Of a DNA stretch of 64,000 nt, positions 1-8,640 are shown in pieces; the stretch's first letter is position 1; each line of letters starts with the position of its first letter. The translations under genes were made by a program, and so were the position numbers. Origin of the DNA: Branchipolynoe longqiensis (lineage: Eukaryota > Annelida > Polychaeta > Phyllodocida > Polynoidae); contig CM059189.1 of NCBI GenBank assembly GCA_030323885.1, positions 51,867,661 through 51,931,660 of the forward strand. The letters run 5' to 3'. Under the pieces are notes generated by a model. It was not told the DNA's origin, ran no database searches, and saw only the letters and a program-made list of their open reading frames with translations.

Positions 1-1392
1 GCTACAGGGACTTGTAAAGTTTGTGTTTGGACCTCTACTTGGACCCCCCCTGGGGAAAGGTCTCGACGAGTTGAACCCTCGACCTATTGGCCGTGCGGTG
101 TTGTCGGTCCAGCCTGGGCGAGCGCCCCGGCCCCGAAACCCTTGACCGAAGTTTGAACTCGGTCTGGTTCCTCTGGTGAACCGTCGTGGACGAAAATCCC
201 CTCGTGACTTTTTGAAATGAGGAACTTCCTGTTTCTTCTTGCCATCCATGTTTTTGCCACTCTTGGCTGCAGTCTCTACCTCTTTATAGAGGTATTGTAG
301 TTGACCGCCAAACATCTTGGTATTATCTAAAGGTTTCCCTTTAATCGGCTCTGGAGCAAGATAGAGCGTAAACTCCTTCCCCTCATTATCGGTAACCTTC
401 TTAGAGCGAGCCACTTCTTTGCCAGCATCTGTGCAAACTGACTTGAAGACATTTTCATATCTTCGAAACGACAGGTAATTACCTGCCGCCGCTAGTACTG
501 CAATGCCTTTGTCCATTGTCTTAGCCAAAGATGAGAACTTATTTTCACTCTGCATCCTATTAGCCACAGGAACAATAGCTGTTAGGGTAGCCAACACTGC
601 CTTATGCACTGTGTGCAACACATCCTCAAACTTCTTACGGTCATCCGTCATATTGACATCCCGATCCATCTCTTTAATGATGGAGTTGGGAACACCCTTT
701 ATGCCTGTTAACTCATCTCCTAACTTGGAGATAACCTCCGCCGGTTTGAACGTGCGAAAATGACCATTCACGGTCTCGCGCATAAGCGTAGTGGTTTTAA
801 TCCGCTTAGCCTTTGGCTTCTCCACCTTCTTAGCCACTTTAGTGCCAATGTCCGCATAGACCCCTTCATATACGGTGTCTGAGTCTGATTCCGTAGAAGT
901 AGACCCAGTGGACGACTCAGAAGAAGAATATTTCCTCTTCCTCTTCTTCTTTTTGGACTTAGTCTTCCGCTTTTTGCGCAAACCAGACTCTGCCCGCTCC
1001 TTGGTGAATTCATCACCCGAAGAAATCACCTGTTTCTTCTTCTTCCTCCGTTTAGGAGAAGGAGGAGGAGGAGCCTTAAGCTCCACCGCCGAGTCTGTGT
1101 CCAAGAAATCTTCAAATGAATCCTCTTGGACACTCGGCCTACGCCGCTTCCGAGACACAGGCGATTTGGCAGTCAAGATGTGGCTTTCCAATCTTGCAAA
1201 GCGAGCCTCCCAATCTGGAGGCGCAGGCACATCAGGCACTGCGTCCTCGTCCGGGTCGGAGAGGATATGCGCCCGGGGCTGTGTCGACGGCCCTGCCGAC
1301 AACACGGGTGAGGAGTCGTACTCCTCGTCCACTCCACTCGGAACACGCCCCTCGGCTGCTGCTGCACCGCGCTTACTCCGCTTCGTGGCCAT
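1..1392 (-). CDS. DIRS-type retrotransposon Gag-like ORF, partial (open at window edge)
   Basis: Reading the minus strand from the ATG at 1392 gives 464 codons without a stop, running off the left edge. The protein has an acidic/serine-rich N terminus with a short coiled segment (around residues 60-80), a very lysine/arginine-rich central part (about 130-175), then a globular region with no zinc knuckle, and an Arg/Gly/Pro-rich C terminus ending in RG-type repeats. This order is what I know of Gag-like ORF1 proteins of DIRS-type tyrosine-recombinase retrotransposons, which package element RNA. The RT, RNase H and recombinase ORFs would lie beyond the left edge. No frame disruption is seen, so the copy may be young. 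The start sits in a good context (CCCGATGG). The family call is inference; another nucleic-acid-binding Gag is possible. Confidence 0.7.
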   Translation of the reverse strand, partial: MATKRSKRGAAAAEGRVPSGVDEEYDSSPVLSAGPSTQPRAHILSDPDEDAVPDVPAPPDWEARFARLESHILTAKSPVSRKRRRPSVQEDSFEDFLDTDSAVELKAPPPPSPKRRKKKKQVISSGDEFTKERAESGLRKKRKTKSKKKKRKRKYSSSESSTGSTSTESDSDTVYEGVYADIGTKVAKKVEKPKAKRIKTTTLMRETVNGHFRTFKPAEVISKLGDELTGIKGVPNSIIKEMDRDVNMTDDRKKFEDVLHTVHKAVLATLTAIVPVANRMQSENKFSSLAKTMDKGIAVLAAAGNYLSFRRYENVFKSVCTDAGKEVARSKKVTDNEGKEFTLYLAPEPIKGKPLDNTKMFGGQLQYLYKEVETAAKSGKNMDGKKKQEVPHFKKSRGDFRPRRFTRGTRPSSNFGQGFRGRGARPGWTDNTARPIGRGFNSSRPFPRGGPSRGPNTNFTSPCS

Positions 1393-2300
1393 CGGGAACT
1401 GAAACAAACATTTTTGATCAGTCCCGGTATATATATATGTCACAATATGGTTGTTTCAAACTCATTTGGACATCTATTGGTGTTAAAGAACGTGTTTATA
1501 CCGTTATAACACAGGCGTAATAAGCTAAATTTGTGCGTGGGTTGTGGGTCAAGCCCAAACCTTACGCGGGGTCGGGACCAGTGTATCGGCCCGCCCATCC
1601 CTCTGTTCCGCACACTTCTCCCACCTGTGACTACTACGTCAACAAGTTGGAGAAAATGCTACGAAACTCGGAGAAACGCCTGAAAAAGTTTTGTCTAGGG
1701 GAGTCTATAAAAGAAACCCAGGAGCATCTCCAACATTACTCTCTATTAGAGTACGAGAGAATTTCCACATGAGATAGGGCGAAACCCACATCTCTACCCA
1801 TAGTCACACGGTGACCCGGGTGTTGACATAACCGCTAATGACCGGTTTGGTTCCTTCGCGAAACCCACTCGAGTGTTCTATCCTTGGTTGTTTATAACCA
1901 AATAACTCGTCCAAATTGGACCAACGAAAGTCTAAACTTTCCATATTGATGCTCTAATGCATCATAATTAAGCTAACCACAGTTTTTATTATACTTACTG
2001 CGTATTTGCTTGTATGTAGACTAATTTTGCCGGAGCAACCCAACGACACGTTATCCAGTCGTGAGTTGTATATGCTAATTGCTGGTACCGGACGTGCTTA
2101 CCTCTCTCCCTAGCCTGAGGCTAGCCTGAGGCTGTTTACCGAGGTAAAATCGTAATATATGAATAGAGTAGGCAAAATCGGAAGTCATCCGACAAAATCG
2201 GAGCAGTTGGCCTCTCTGCTGCTTGCTTGCTTGGGGTGGTTTGTAACCTTACGACGGTTACTGGTTGCAGAACTGCAACATTATAGAGAGGCTCCGATAA
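1393..2300. other. 5' flank / probable terminal repeat of the DIRS-type element
   Basis: No coding signal is seen. The stretch lies directly upstream of the Gag-like ORF and would hold the element's 5' leader and terminal repeat. A splice-acceptor-like TGTTTGTTTCAG precedes the ATG on the minus strand. A TATAAAAG box is on the plus strand near 1706. The matching terminal repeat is outside the window, so the element's end cannot be fixed. Confidence 0.3.
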
Positions 2301-2871
2301 ATCGGCCCAATCTTTGGTTGAAGATTAATCTTCAGTAGGGACGGTTGTAGAAGCTGGGGACATCTTTACAACGTTGTAACCGCGAAGCGTTGGGGCGGCT
2401 CCGAATCTCTTCAGTCCGGTGGTAGTTGAGCACTTGTATCCAGCAGACAGCAGCAAGGGTTTCGAGGAAAGGCGGGTAAAGATGGGTGCAGCGGTGGTTC
2501 CAGCAACGAGAACAAAGCGAGAGAAATGTAAAGGTACAGGGCCCCACCCAAGCACGCAACTCCCCTGGTCAGGGGGAGAAGTATGCCTGGGAGAAATAGA
2601 AAGGGTGGACTCTAGGAAAGAGAAATGAGGAGAGTTAAGTGAAAGGACCGTGTCTATTTGCTCTATGGTGACCAACCAGCGAGCCATAGACACGGACAGA
2701 GTAAGAGTAGAAAGTGAAATGCTGGCGGGCTCCCCCTCCTGGAACTCTTTTCAGACATATCAAGGAGGGGCAAGGCCGGCGGAGAGGAGATAGAGAGGTG
2801 TGGACGAAGTGCGGTCCGGATAGCAAGTGACTCTGCTGCCATACAGTCATCTTTGTTATTGTTGTAAATAA

Positions 2872-2955
2872 AGCAATGAAAGTGGTATCCGCCAAAAAAA
2901 CACCAGCGGAAATCGGGCTGAGACCGTGGTGCCACCTAGCGTGTTCCAGCAGAAC
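2872..2955 (+). repeat. Fragment of CAGGGATGAAAG-type MITE (family M5)
   Basis: Matches the first about 80 bp of the M5 copy at 13847 (GAAAGTGGT..CCGCCA, then GTGCCACCTAG). The other end is missing. The 570 bp to its left (2301-2871) contain no gene I recognise. Confidence 0.5.
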
Positions 2956-2957
2956 CC

Positions 2958-3190
2958 AGGGTCAGTACATATTATTAAGATTTGGAATTCAAGCCCATTT
3001 CAAGGCTGTTTTTTATAGGAATTAAAGACTATTTTCATTTGGATTTCAGGAAAAAAAACAACAGTGGCAAATGGCGATTTCGGACTAATTTAGATCAGTC
3101 AGTGGGGACAACTTAATGGAATTCAAAGCTTTTCAAGACTAATTACCCAAAATAGGTTAAATACAAGGCCTTGAAATGAGGCAAATGAAT
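2958..3190 (+). repeat. Truncated CAGGGTCC-type MITE (family M4)
   Basis: Shares the internal landmarks GGAATTCAAG, ATTTTCATTTGGATTT and GGCGATTTCGGACTAATT with the copies at 14353, 15590 and 24185. Both termini are degraded. Confidence 0.6.
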
Positions 3191-3199
3191 GCGTGTATG

Positions 3200-3370
3200 G
3201 AGCCCCCCCCCCCCCCACACACACACCCCTGTATGCGTATATGGAGTCTACACCCCTCCCATGCCCCTGAACACGTGGAAGGAATCCCCCACCCCCCACA
3301 CACCCCTCTCTACCCATGACCAGGCGTGTATGTAGCCCCCCCACACACACACACACCCCTCTACACCTGT
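3200..3370 (+). repeat. C-rich / (CA)n simple repeat
   Basis: Poly-C and CACACA tracts alternate with the imperfectly repeated phrase CTGTATGGAGTCT. No coding potential. Confidence 0.8.
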
Positions 3371-3492
3371 ATGGAGTCTGCGCTCACTGGAGGAGTTGGG
3401 TCCCCGCCAGGTTTGTTTGTTGGAGTTTTACGTCCTGTCAACATTTAAGGTCATATCACATTATCAGGACGGAGGACGGGAAGCTCACTTAC

Positions 3493-3658
3493 CGTCGGCG
3501 AGACGAGTGCCCGGGTAGGTGAGCGAGAGGTGGCCATTGTCCGAGATGACGAGACGCGTGCTCAGCCCGGCCACGTGACGCTTCCCCTCACAGACTGCCG
3601 CCTGGCGCCCATCCACGGCGTTACACCCCGCCACGTGCACAGCTCCGCACACGTTCAC
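3493..3658 (-). CDS. IGF2R: CI-MPR/IGF2R-like, visible exon 15 (MRH repeat VI, second part)
   Basis: Acceptor CACCTGCAG|GTGAAC and donor GACG|GTAAGT; enters in phase 0 and leaves in phase 1. It begins VNVCGAV, the conserved strand that follows the 'YDL' part of an MRH repeat, and carries the second conserved cysteine (AAVCEGK) and the LSLTYPG strand. The last strand and closing cysteine must be in a further exon to the left. I did not find that exon in 1-3492, so the gene continues outside the window. MRH repeats form the luminal, ligand-binding part of the receptor. Confidence 0.88.
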
Positions 3659-3693
3659 CTGCAGGTGACAGGAGCAGGTCACGTGACCCACGC

Positions 3694-4020
3694 GTGGTTG
3701 GTTGTTTGAGTTTTACGTCCTGGCAACATCTAAGGTCATATCAGGATGGGTGTTGACTTGTGACAACGCACACTCATGGTGGCTTTATAGTGCTGCCCCA
3801 ATGGGAAATCATGTTGCCGGCACCATGACTCGATATCCCACTCAGTCACATTATCCGGACACTTAGCTAACCAGTCCTTGCCATATCCTATTAATGCCGA
3901 CTGCCAGGCTTGTTAGCAACAAATATCAATTTTATAAATCATTAGTTTGACTCGGATTCAAACTCTCGACATTCCACACGGGAAGACTGCGCTCTACAAA
4001 GCCCGATTCAGCCACAACGT
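3694..4020 (-). repeat. tRNA-derived SINE S1 (head at right)
   Basis: Tail TTTTACGTCCTGGCAACATC at left; body with GACTTGTGACA, TATAGTGCTGCCCC, CACTCAGTCACATTATC and CAGTCCTTGCC; tRNA-like head at right (B-box complement GGATTCAAACTC). The head resembles the alternative head seen at 16943-17272. Confidence 0.85.
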
Positions 4021-4056
4021 CTGATGTGTTAAAGGGACCAGATATAGGTCGCTGAG

Positions 4057-4567
4057 ACACTACCCATACTCCGACAAATGCTCTCCAAGCATACGTTTGC
4101 CAGTTTTCAGTTTATGCAACTACATATGTGGGGGGGAGAGTGTTGACATTGCTTGCTTCTGTTGTGTTTTATTTAGTCCAGCAGCACTGACACTTTTAGA
4201 CAACCATAAAGAGAAACAAATGTTAGAAATTGCAATCTAAAATGATAAATATGTTTATTTATCATAACCAGCTACTCTTTGTGTGAAAAATTGATTAAAT
4301 CATGTAGATTAATAGACTTTAAAAGTTGAATTGAGAGCTTTCTGTGGCTGCCATCTTGGTGGTTGCCATGGCTTCCCCTATGTGTGGGGAACCCCTCTAG
4401 GTCATGTGACGAGGGAATCCCACATATGATGTCATTCATACATCACAGACCTCAACTCTCCTCCCACATGTTCAGTGGCATGAACTGAACAAACTAAGCA
4501 AAGGTATGTTCGGAGCTTTTTATGCTGGATTCGTTTGTATCTGGGTGAGGTATAACCGCCGACTTTA
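4057..4567. repeat. Dispersed repeat M7, copy 1
   Basis: Aligns over about 500 bp with 27118-27643. Shared landmarks are CTCCAAGCATA, GGTCATGTGACGAGG and CGGATTCGTTTGT...GGTGAGGTATA. The class was not determined; no clear TIR or tRNA head. Confidence 0.6.
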
Positions 4568-4643
4568 ACAGGATGATTGACAACAACTTTACGACTTAGA
4601 GCATCAGAAACAAAAGGCCCACGAGAGGGAGCGGCTCGCTCAC

Positions 4644-4883
4644 CGTGAAGCCACCGGCGGTGTAGTCGGCCTCGTCAGGCTGCTTCCGGAGCATCTTGAG
4701 ATCGAACACAAACCCTGAGTTTGGATCTTTGACCGCGCAGTCCATGTGGCCGTCGGGCGCGCTGCCGTTGCCAGGCGCTGCAGTGTGGTCCTCGCCGCCC
4801 CCCAGCGCGCAGGCGGTTGCCGTCTCCCACAGGAAGACGAACACGCACTGCTCAGTGGTTACCATCGGCCGAGGGTGCTCGTT
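4644..4883 (-). CDS. IGF2R: CI-MPR/IGF2R-like, visible exon 14 (MRH repeat VI, first part)
   Basis: Acceptor GTTCCAG|AACGAG and donor TTCACG|GTGAGC; both borders phase 0, exactly 80 codons. Encodes the first half of an MRH repeat: CVFVFLWETATAC (the C-x-F-x-W-x-T-x-x-A-C pattern), then CAVKDPNSG and the VFDLKML strand. An Asn-Gly-Ser glycosylation sequon lies in the Gly-rich insert. Joined to the exon at 3493 it makes VI, the last repeat visible here. Confidence 0.9.
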
Positions 4884-4914
4884 CTGGAACAGTGCGCACG
4901 ACACAGCTGAGAAC

Positions 4915-4980
4915 CGCTTGTTTGTTTATTGGGGTCTTACGTCCTTGCAACATCTAAGGTCATATCGGTTGATTGGTACT
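4915..4980 (-). repeat. S1 SINE tail fragment
   Basis: GTCTTACGTCCTTGCAACATC then AAGGTCATATC, about 30 bp upstream (in gene sense) of the exon 14 acceptor. The rest of the element is missing. Confidence 0.7.
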
Positions 4981-5079
4981 TTACATATTACCGGGGCTGG
5001 TGCATTAACACGATAAACAAGCGAACATACCGGTTAGTAGTTGTTAAAACGGCGGGGAGTGGGGGGGGGGGGGGTCAAG

Positions 5080-5425
5080 TAAGTTGGTTGGTTTGGTTGT
5101 TGGAGTTTTACATCCTGGCAACATCTAAGGTCATATCTATCAGGATGGATATCGACTTGTGACAGTGCGTACTCATGTCAACTTCATAGTGCTGCCCCAC
5201 TGGGAGACAAGGCCACCAGCACCATAACCCGATATCCCACTCAGTCACATTATCCTGACACTGATCCAACCAGTCCTTGCCCTATCCTAATAATGCTGAG
5301 TGGCCGGCTAGGAAGCGATAAGTACCAATTTTATGTTATTGGTTTGACTCGACCAGGGTTCGAACCCATGGGTTCAAATCCCACGATCTACTAAACGGGA
5401 GATGGATGCTCAACTCATTCTGGTT
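5080..5425 (-). repeat. S1 SINE, near full length
   Basis: Tail, body and Leu/Ser-type tRNA-like head, with B box inside GGGTTCGAACCCATGGG and the duplicated phrase TTCAAATCCCACGATCTAC. The head faces right. Confidence 0.9.
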
Positions 5426-5572
5426 TTTAGTGCAGTTGATGCAACTTCCTTGAGACCAAAACAAGTCGCAATGAGGTCGGCGACAGCTCAGAACCACTTT
5501 ACGACCTCTATGCGACCAACCCTTTTTTGTGGTTGCAAGCGGTCGCAAGCGGTAGTGTGACTTGGGTATTAA
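5426..5572. repeat. Truncated PIF/Harbinger-like MITE (AGTCACACTAC ends)
   Basis: Carries one TIR (GGTAGTGTGACTTGGGTATT) and the internal GGTCGCAA/GCGACCA phrases seen at 11781 and 24788. It ends about 14 bp from the exon 13 donor. Confidence 0.6.
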
Positions 5573-5585
5573 CTGACAAACTCAC

Positions 5586-5756
5586 AAGTTGACCCTGTTG
5601 ACATCGCAAGTGGATTTTCGTCGTGTAGGTGGTGTCTGTGCCGTCTGACTTGGTGCAAGTGTCGCCATTTTTGTAGGTGAGCAGCAACTGCCCGTCACCC
5701 TCAATTGTCGGACCCGACTCGGCCCTGCCCATGTTGGCCACGGTCACCTCCTCGCC
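5586..5756 (-). CDS. IGF2R: CI-MPR/IGF2R-like, visible exon 13 (MRH repeat V, last part)
   Basis: Acceptor GGCTGTCAG|GGCGAG and donor CAACTT|GTGAGT; 57 codons, phase 0 at both ends. Encodes the closing strands of an MRH repeat: LLLTYKNGDTC (the L-x-Y-x-x-G-x-x-C pattern) and TTKIHLRC, with the final conserved cysteine. The donor is followed almost at once by a MITE remnant. The family is clear from the strand pattern. Confidence 0.9.
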
Positions 5757-5891
5757 CTGACAGCCAATCAGCAGCGAGAACACAAACGGAAGTGCTCAGC
5801 AGAGTAGAAATTGTTTATTCTTACTTTTAAGCCATGATATATAACAAAATCATTATTCAATATTTCATTATTTTTCTTCATATTTTGCATT

Positions 5892-6268
5892 ATTAGGGAT
5901 GAAAGTGTTCTCCGGCGAAAAACATGGAAAGCAAGCCAGGAGTTTTACACCGATGGCAAATTTACATGAAAACGCGGATTCCCCCTGCCCCCATAGGATT
6001 AGCACTGTCAGGGAATCGCGGGAAAATTGCTGGAAGTCAGGTTTGGTTTCAACTATCCTTGTTGTGCCTATATTATCGCCCATACTTAACTTGTTATTAT
6101 TTGGGTTTTATGTTCAAATAGGCCGAACATATCAGGCAATATAAAAATGGGATTAGAACAAACCAATTTTGTCATATACATCCTGATTCCTTAGCATTTT
6201 GTTTAACGTTAATTGGTAAATATAAAAATCGCGGAAATCCGAGAAACCGCGGAGATCTTTCATCCTTG
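5892..6268 (+). repeat. M5 MITE (CAGGGATGAAAG family)
   Basis: Starts AGGGATGAAAGTG..CTCCGG and ends GAGATCTTTCATCC. It contains the phrase CATAGGATTAGCACTGTC, which serves as the uninterrupted reference for the target site of the YR element at 47084. Confidence 0.75.
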
Positions 6269-6439
6269 CAAATGGAAGGGTTGAGAAATTGTATATTTTT
6301 AAAACCATGACATTGGCACATATAATAAAAGTATTATTGAATATTTCCTTATTTGTCTTCATATTTTGAATTATATAAAAAGAATAGAAAAAATGTGCGT
6401 GTTAGAAGGGCTAAATCTTTTTTTTTGTTATTTGCCTAC

Positions 6440-6605
6440 CTGCGTCTGTGAGGAGCGCGTTGCGCAGGCAGCTGCCTGAGGAGCACAGCGCGTGGAGGAG
6501 GAGAGCGGGTTTACAGGTCGGCACACATTCAGGTAGAACTTCTGCCTGCTGGATCCTCCATCCTCGTAGCTCACCCAGTTACCGCCATCAACAGTCTTAG
6601 CCAGG
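6440..6605 (-). CDS. IGF2R: CI-MPR/IGF2R-like, visible exon 12 (MRH repeat V, middle)
   Basis: Acceptor CTGTACAG|CCTGGC and donor ACGCAG|GTAGGC; enters in phase 2 and leaves in phase 0. It completes SLAKTVDGG after the 'YDLS' of exon 11 and carries KFYLNVCRP, the F-x-x-N-V-C strand. The phase requires exon 11 to use its donor at 7405 and not the weaker GTTAAG ten bases further on. The acceptor zone is partly duplicated just upstream. Confidence 0.88.
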
Positions 6606-6668
6606 CTGTACAGGAAAATACCACAGTTAATACCATCGGCAGTCTTAGATAGGTTACATAGAATACAC
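6573..6668. repeat. Imperfect tandem duplication spanning the exon 12 acceptor
   Basis: CAGTTACCGCCATCAACAGT..AGGCTGTACAGG is followed about 48 bp later by CAGTTAATACCATCGGCAGT..AGGTTACATAG. In the upstream copy (gene sense) the acceptor AG is lost (TGTAAC). Confidence 0.6.
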
Positions 6669-6978
6669 CCACTACTGACTTGTGACAGTGCGCACTCATG
6701 GCGACTTTATAGTGCTGCCCCACTGGAAGACAAGACCACCATCACCGTGACCCGATATCCCACTCAGTCACATTATCCTGACACTGAGCCAACCAGTCCT
6801 TGCCCTATCCTATTAATGCCGAGTGCCAGGCTAGGAAGCGACAAGTATAAATTTAAAAGTCATCGGTTTGACTCGACCAGGGTTCGAACACACAAACCCA
6901 TGGTTTTCGATCCCCCAATCTCCCAAAACGGGAGATGGATGCTCAACTCATTCGGCCATCCCGTCTGGTCCACACCAT
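6663..6978 (-). repeat. S1 SINE lacking its tail
   Basis: Body from GACTTGTGACAGTGC to the Leu/Ser-type head ending CCATCCCGTCTGGTC. The GTTTTACGTCC tail is missing at left. Confidence 0.85.
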
Positions 6979-7404
6979 CCATATAAAGGCGTTTCTTTAC
7001 AATGGAAGTTCCCCCCCCCCCCTCCAATGAGACCGCCAAGAAGGAGCAGCACCCTGCATGCACCACAGTTAGGTCAAATCAAAATTTTAAAACTTGATGA
7101 TCGTCCTTTTGATCACACAAATCAGGGCCGGGCGGGATATCAGGATATCATACAGTTCTAGAAGTTTCAATTTTGGAAATAAAATATTTTAATTAACAGT
7201 AGCAACCCTCTTTTTCCACAAATATTTTCATTTATCCCCCAGAAAATACAGTTTGGTTCATATCCTGCTGAGTAATAACTAATATGTAAATTCCATGCTA
7301 TCACGACGCATTTTTAACAGCTTAAACAAAAATATAAAAAAATTTCAGGCATGGGTGGGGACGATAACCAATTTTCTTTTTTATTGGCCTTAACGCGGAC
7401 CAAC
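6979..7404. other. Intron sequence, nothing recognised
   Basis: AT-rich, with a poly-C tract near 7010. No gene or clear repeat was seen. Confidence 0.4.
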
Positions 7405-7692
7405 CTGGACAGGTCGTACTGCCGGCCGGACTTCGGGTCCGTCACCACACACTCGACCGGCTGTTCGTGACACACGTAGGCGGTCCTCCAGCGGAAGGCG
7501 TATGTGTAGTTGGCCTCGTGCAAGAACTCAGGGCTGCCCCGGCCGGCCGCAGGGTCGCACATGAAGGCGATCTGGGTGGAGCGCGGGTGGGGTGGTACGG
7601 AATGGTACAGGTCGCCGCCTGTGTACGTCAAGTTCACAAGCCCGTTGTAGTAGCTGAGGGCCTGGCTAGCCACCCCGGCACTCACACCATGC
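7405..7692 (-). CDS. IGF2R: CI-MPR/IGF2R-like, visible exon 11 (end of repeat IV, start of V)
   Basis: Acceptor TTTGTACAG|GCATGG and donor CTGTCCAG|GTTGGT; enters and leaves in phase 2. The first 46 residues close repeat IV (LVNLTYTGG, then IAFMC). The rest opens repeat V: YTYAFRWRTAYVC, CVVTDPKSG and QYDLS. One exon thus bridges two repeats. The acceptor is the first unit of a 42-bp minisatellite that fills the adjoining intron. Confidence 0.92.
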
Positions 7693-8040
7693 CTGTACAA
7701 AGCAGAGGGCCAGGGCCGTCAAGCAGGCTGTGTTTGGTACAAAGTGTGGGGGGGGGGGGGGAGGGGTCAGGGCCATCAAGCAGACTGTTTTTTGTACAAA
7801 GTGAGGGTCAGGGCCATCAAGCAGACTGTCTTTGGTACAAAGCAGGGGCTCAGGGTCATCAAGCAGGCTGTCTTTGGTACAAAGCCAAGGATCAGGGTCA
7901 TCAAGCAGGCTTTCTTTGGTACAAAGCCGAGGGTCAGGGTCATCAAGCAGGCTGTGTTTGGTACAAAGCAGGGGGTCAGGGTCATCAAGCAGGCTTTCTT
8001 TGGTACAAAGCCGAGGTTCAGCAGAGGTTCATCGGCAGCA
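7693..8040. repeat. 42-bp minisatellite abutting the exon 11 acceptor
   Basis: About eight units with GTACAAAG at 7695, 7737, 7794, 7835, 7877, 7919, 7961 and 8003. Spacing is 42 bp except one interval widened by a poly-G run and one of 41. Core phrase CATCAAGCAGGCTGT.TTTGG. The unit length is a multiple of 3, so frames stay open by chance. Confidence 0.95.
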
Positions 8041-8118
8041 CAGTAGAGAAGGCTTCATCCCCTTTCTGCACCCACTCACCGACCCCAGCTGACTACTGAG
8101 ACTAAGTCACATTCATAA

Positions 8119-8312
8119 AGTTGCATAGTCTGATGGTTTTGAGTTTCTGTCATTTTCTGAGATAAATATATTAGGTTGATCGCAACAGTCTATCTTATTT
8201 TAGTTTAAAGTAACTTTTATATTGAATCGCTAACTTTTGAAATATTTAAAGTGCAACCATGAAAAATTAATTTTGGCGAACACGTCAAAACTCTGAAACC
8301 ATAGACTTTTGC
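8119..8312 (+). repeat. M6 MITE, left half (split by retroelements)
   Basis: TIR AGTTGCATAGTCTGATGG and the body matching 53832-54180 up to CTGA.ACCATAG. The right half resumes at 10975. The duplicated AAACC..TAG flanks suggest retroposition into the MITE. Confidence 0.75.
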
Positions 8313-8336
8313 AAAAAAAAGTTTGTATTATTTAAT

Positions 8337-8636
8337 GACGCCTCTAGAGCACATTGATTTTTATCATCAGCTATTGGATGTCAAAGATATGGTCATTCTG
8401 ACATATTTCTTTTAGAGGAAACCTGCTACTCTTTCCGATAAGCAGTGAGGGGTCTTTTATATGCACTTTCCCACAGACAGGACAGCACATACGACAGCCT
8501 TTGATGAATCAGTTGTGGACCACTGGTTGGAATGGAAAATAAACTGATCTACATATGGGTCCACTGAGCAGGATCGATCGGATGAACCACACCTTCACAG
8601 GTGGACACTCTACTGCTTGAGCTACGTCCCACTCCC
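8337..8636 (-). repeat. tRNA-derived SINE S3 (molluscan type)
   Basis: Contains GGGTCTTTTATATGCAC, CCCACAGACAGGACAGCAC and, at the right, a tRNA-like head (GATCGATC B-box region and GAGCTACGTCCCA). I recall very similar dispersed elements in many molluscan genomes; this is memory and was not searched. Confidence 0.75.
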
Positions 8637-8640
8637 TATA

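Noticed and set aside
875..1402. Plus-strand ORF of 175 codons
   Set aside because: Antisense of the longer minus-strand Gag frame; low-complexity Ser/Phe/Leu composition.
7693..8040. Possible CRISPR-like array
   Set aside because: Units are contiguous near-identical 42-mers without unique spacers, in a eukaryotic intron.
7467..8099. Long plus-strand ORFs with repeated QGHQA / SGSSSRL phrases
   Set aside because: Produced by the 42-bp minisatellite, whose length is a multiple of three, and antisense of exon 11; open in all three plus frames.
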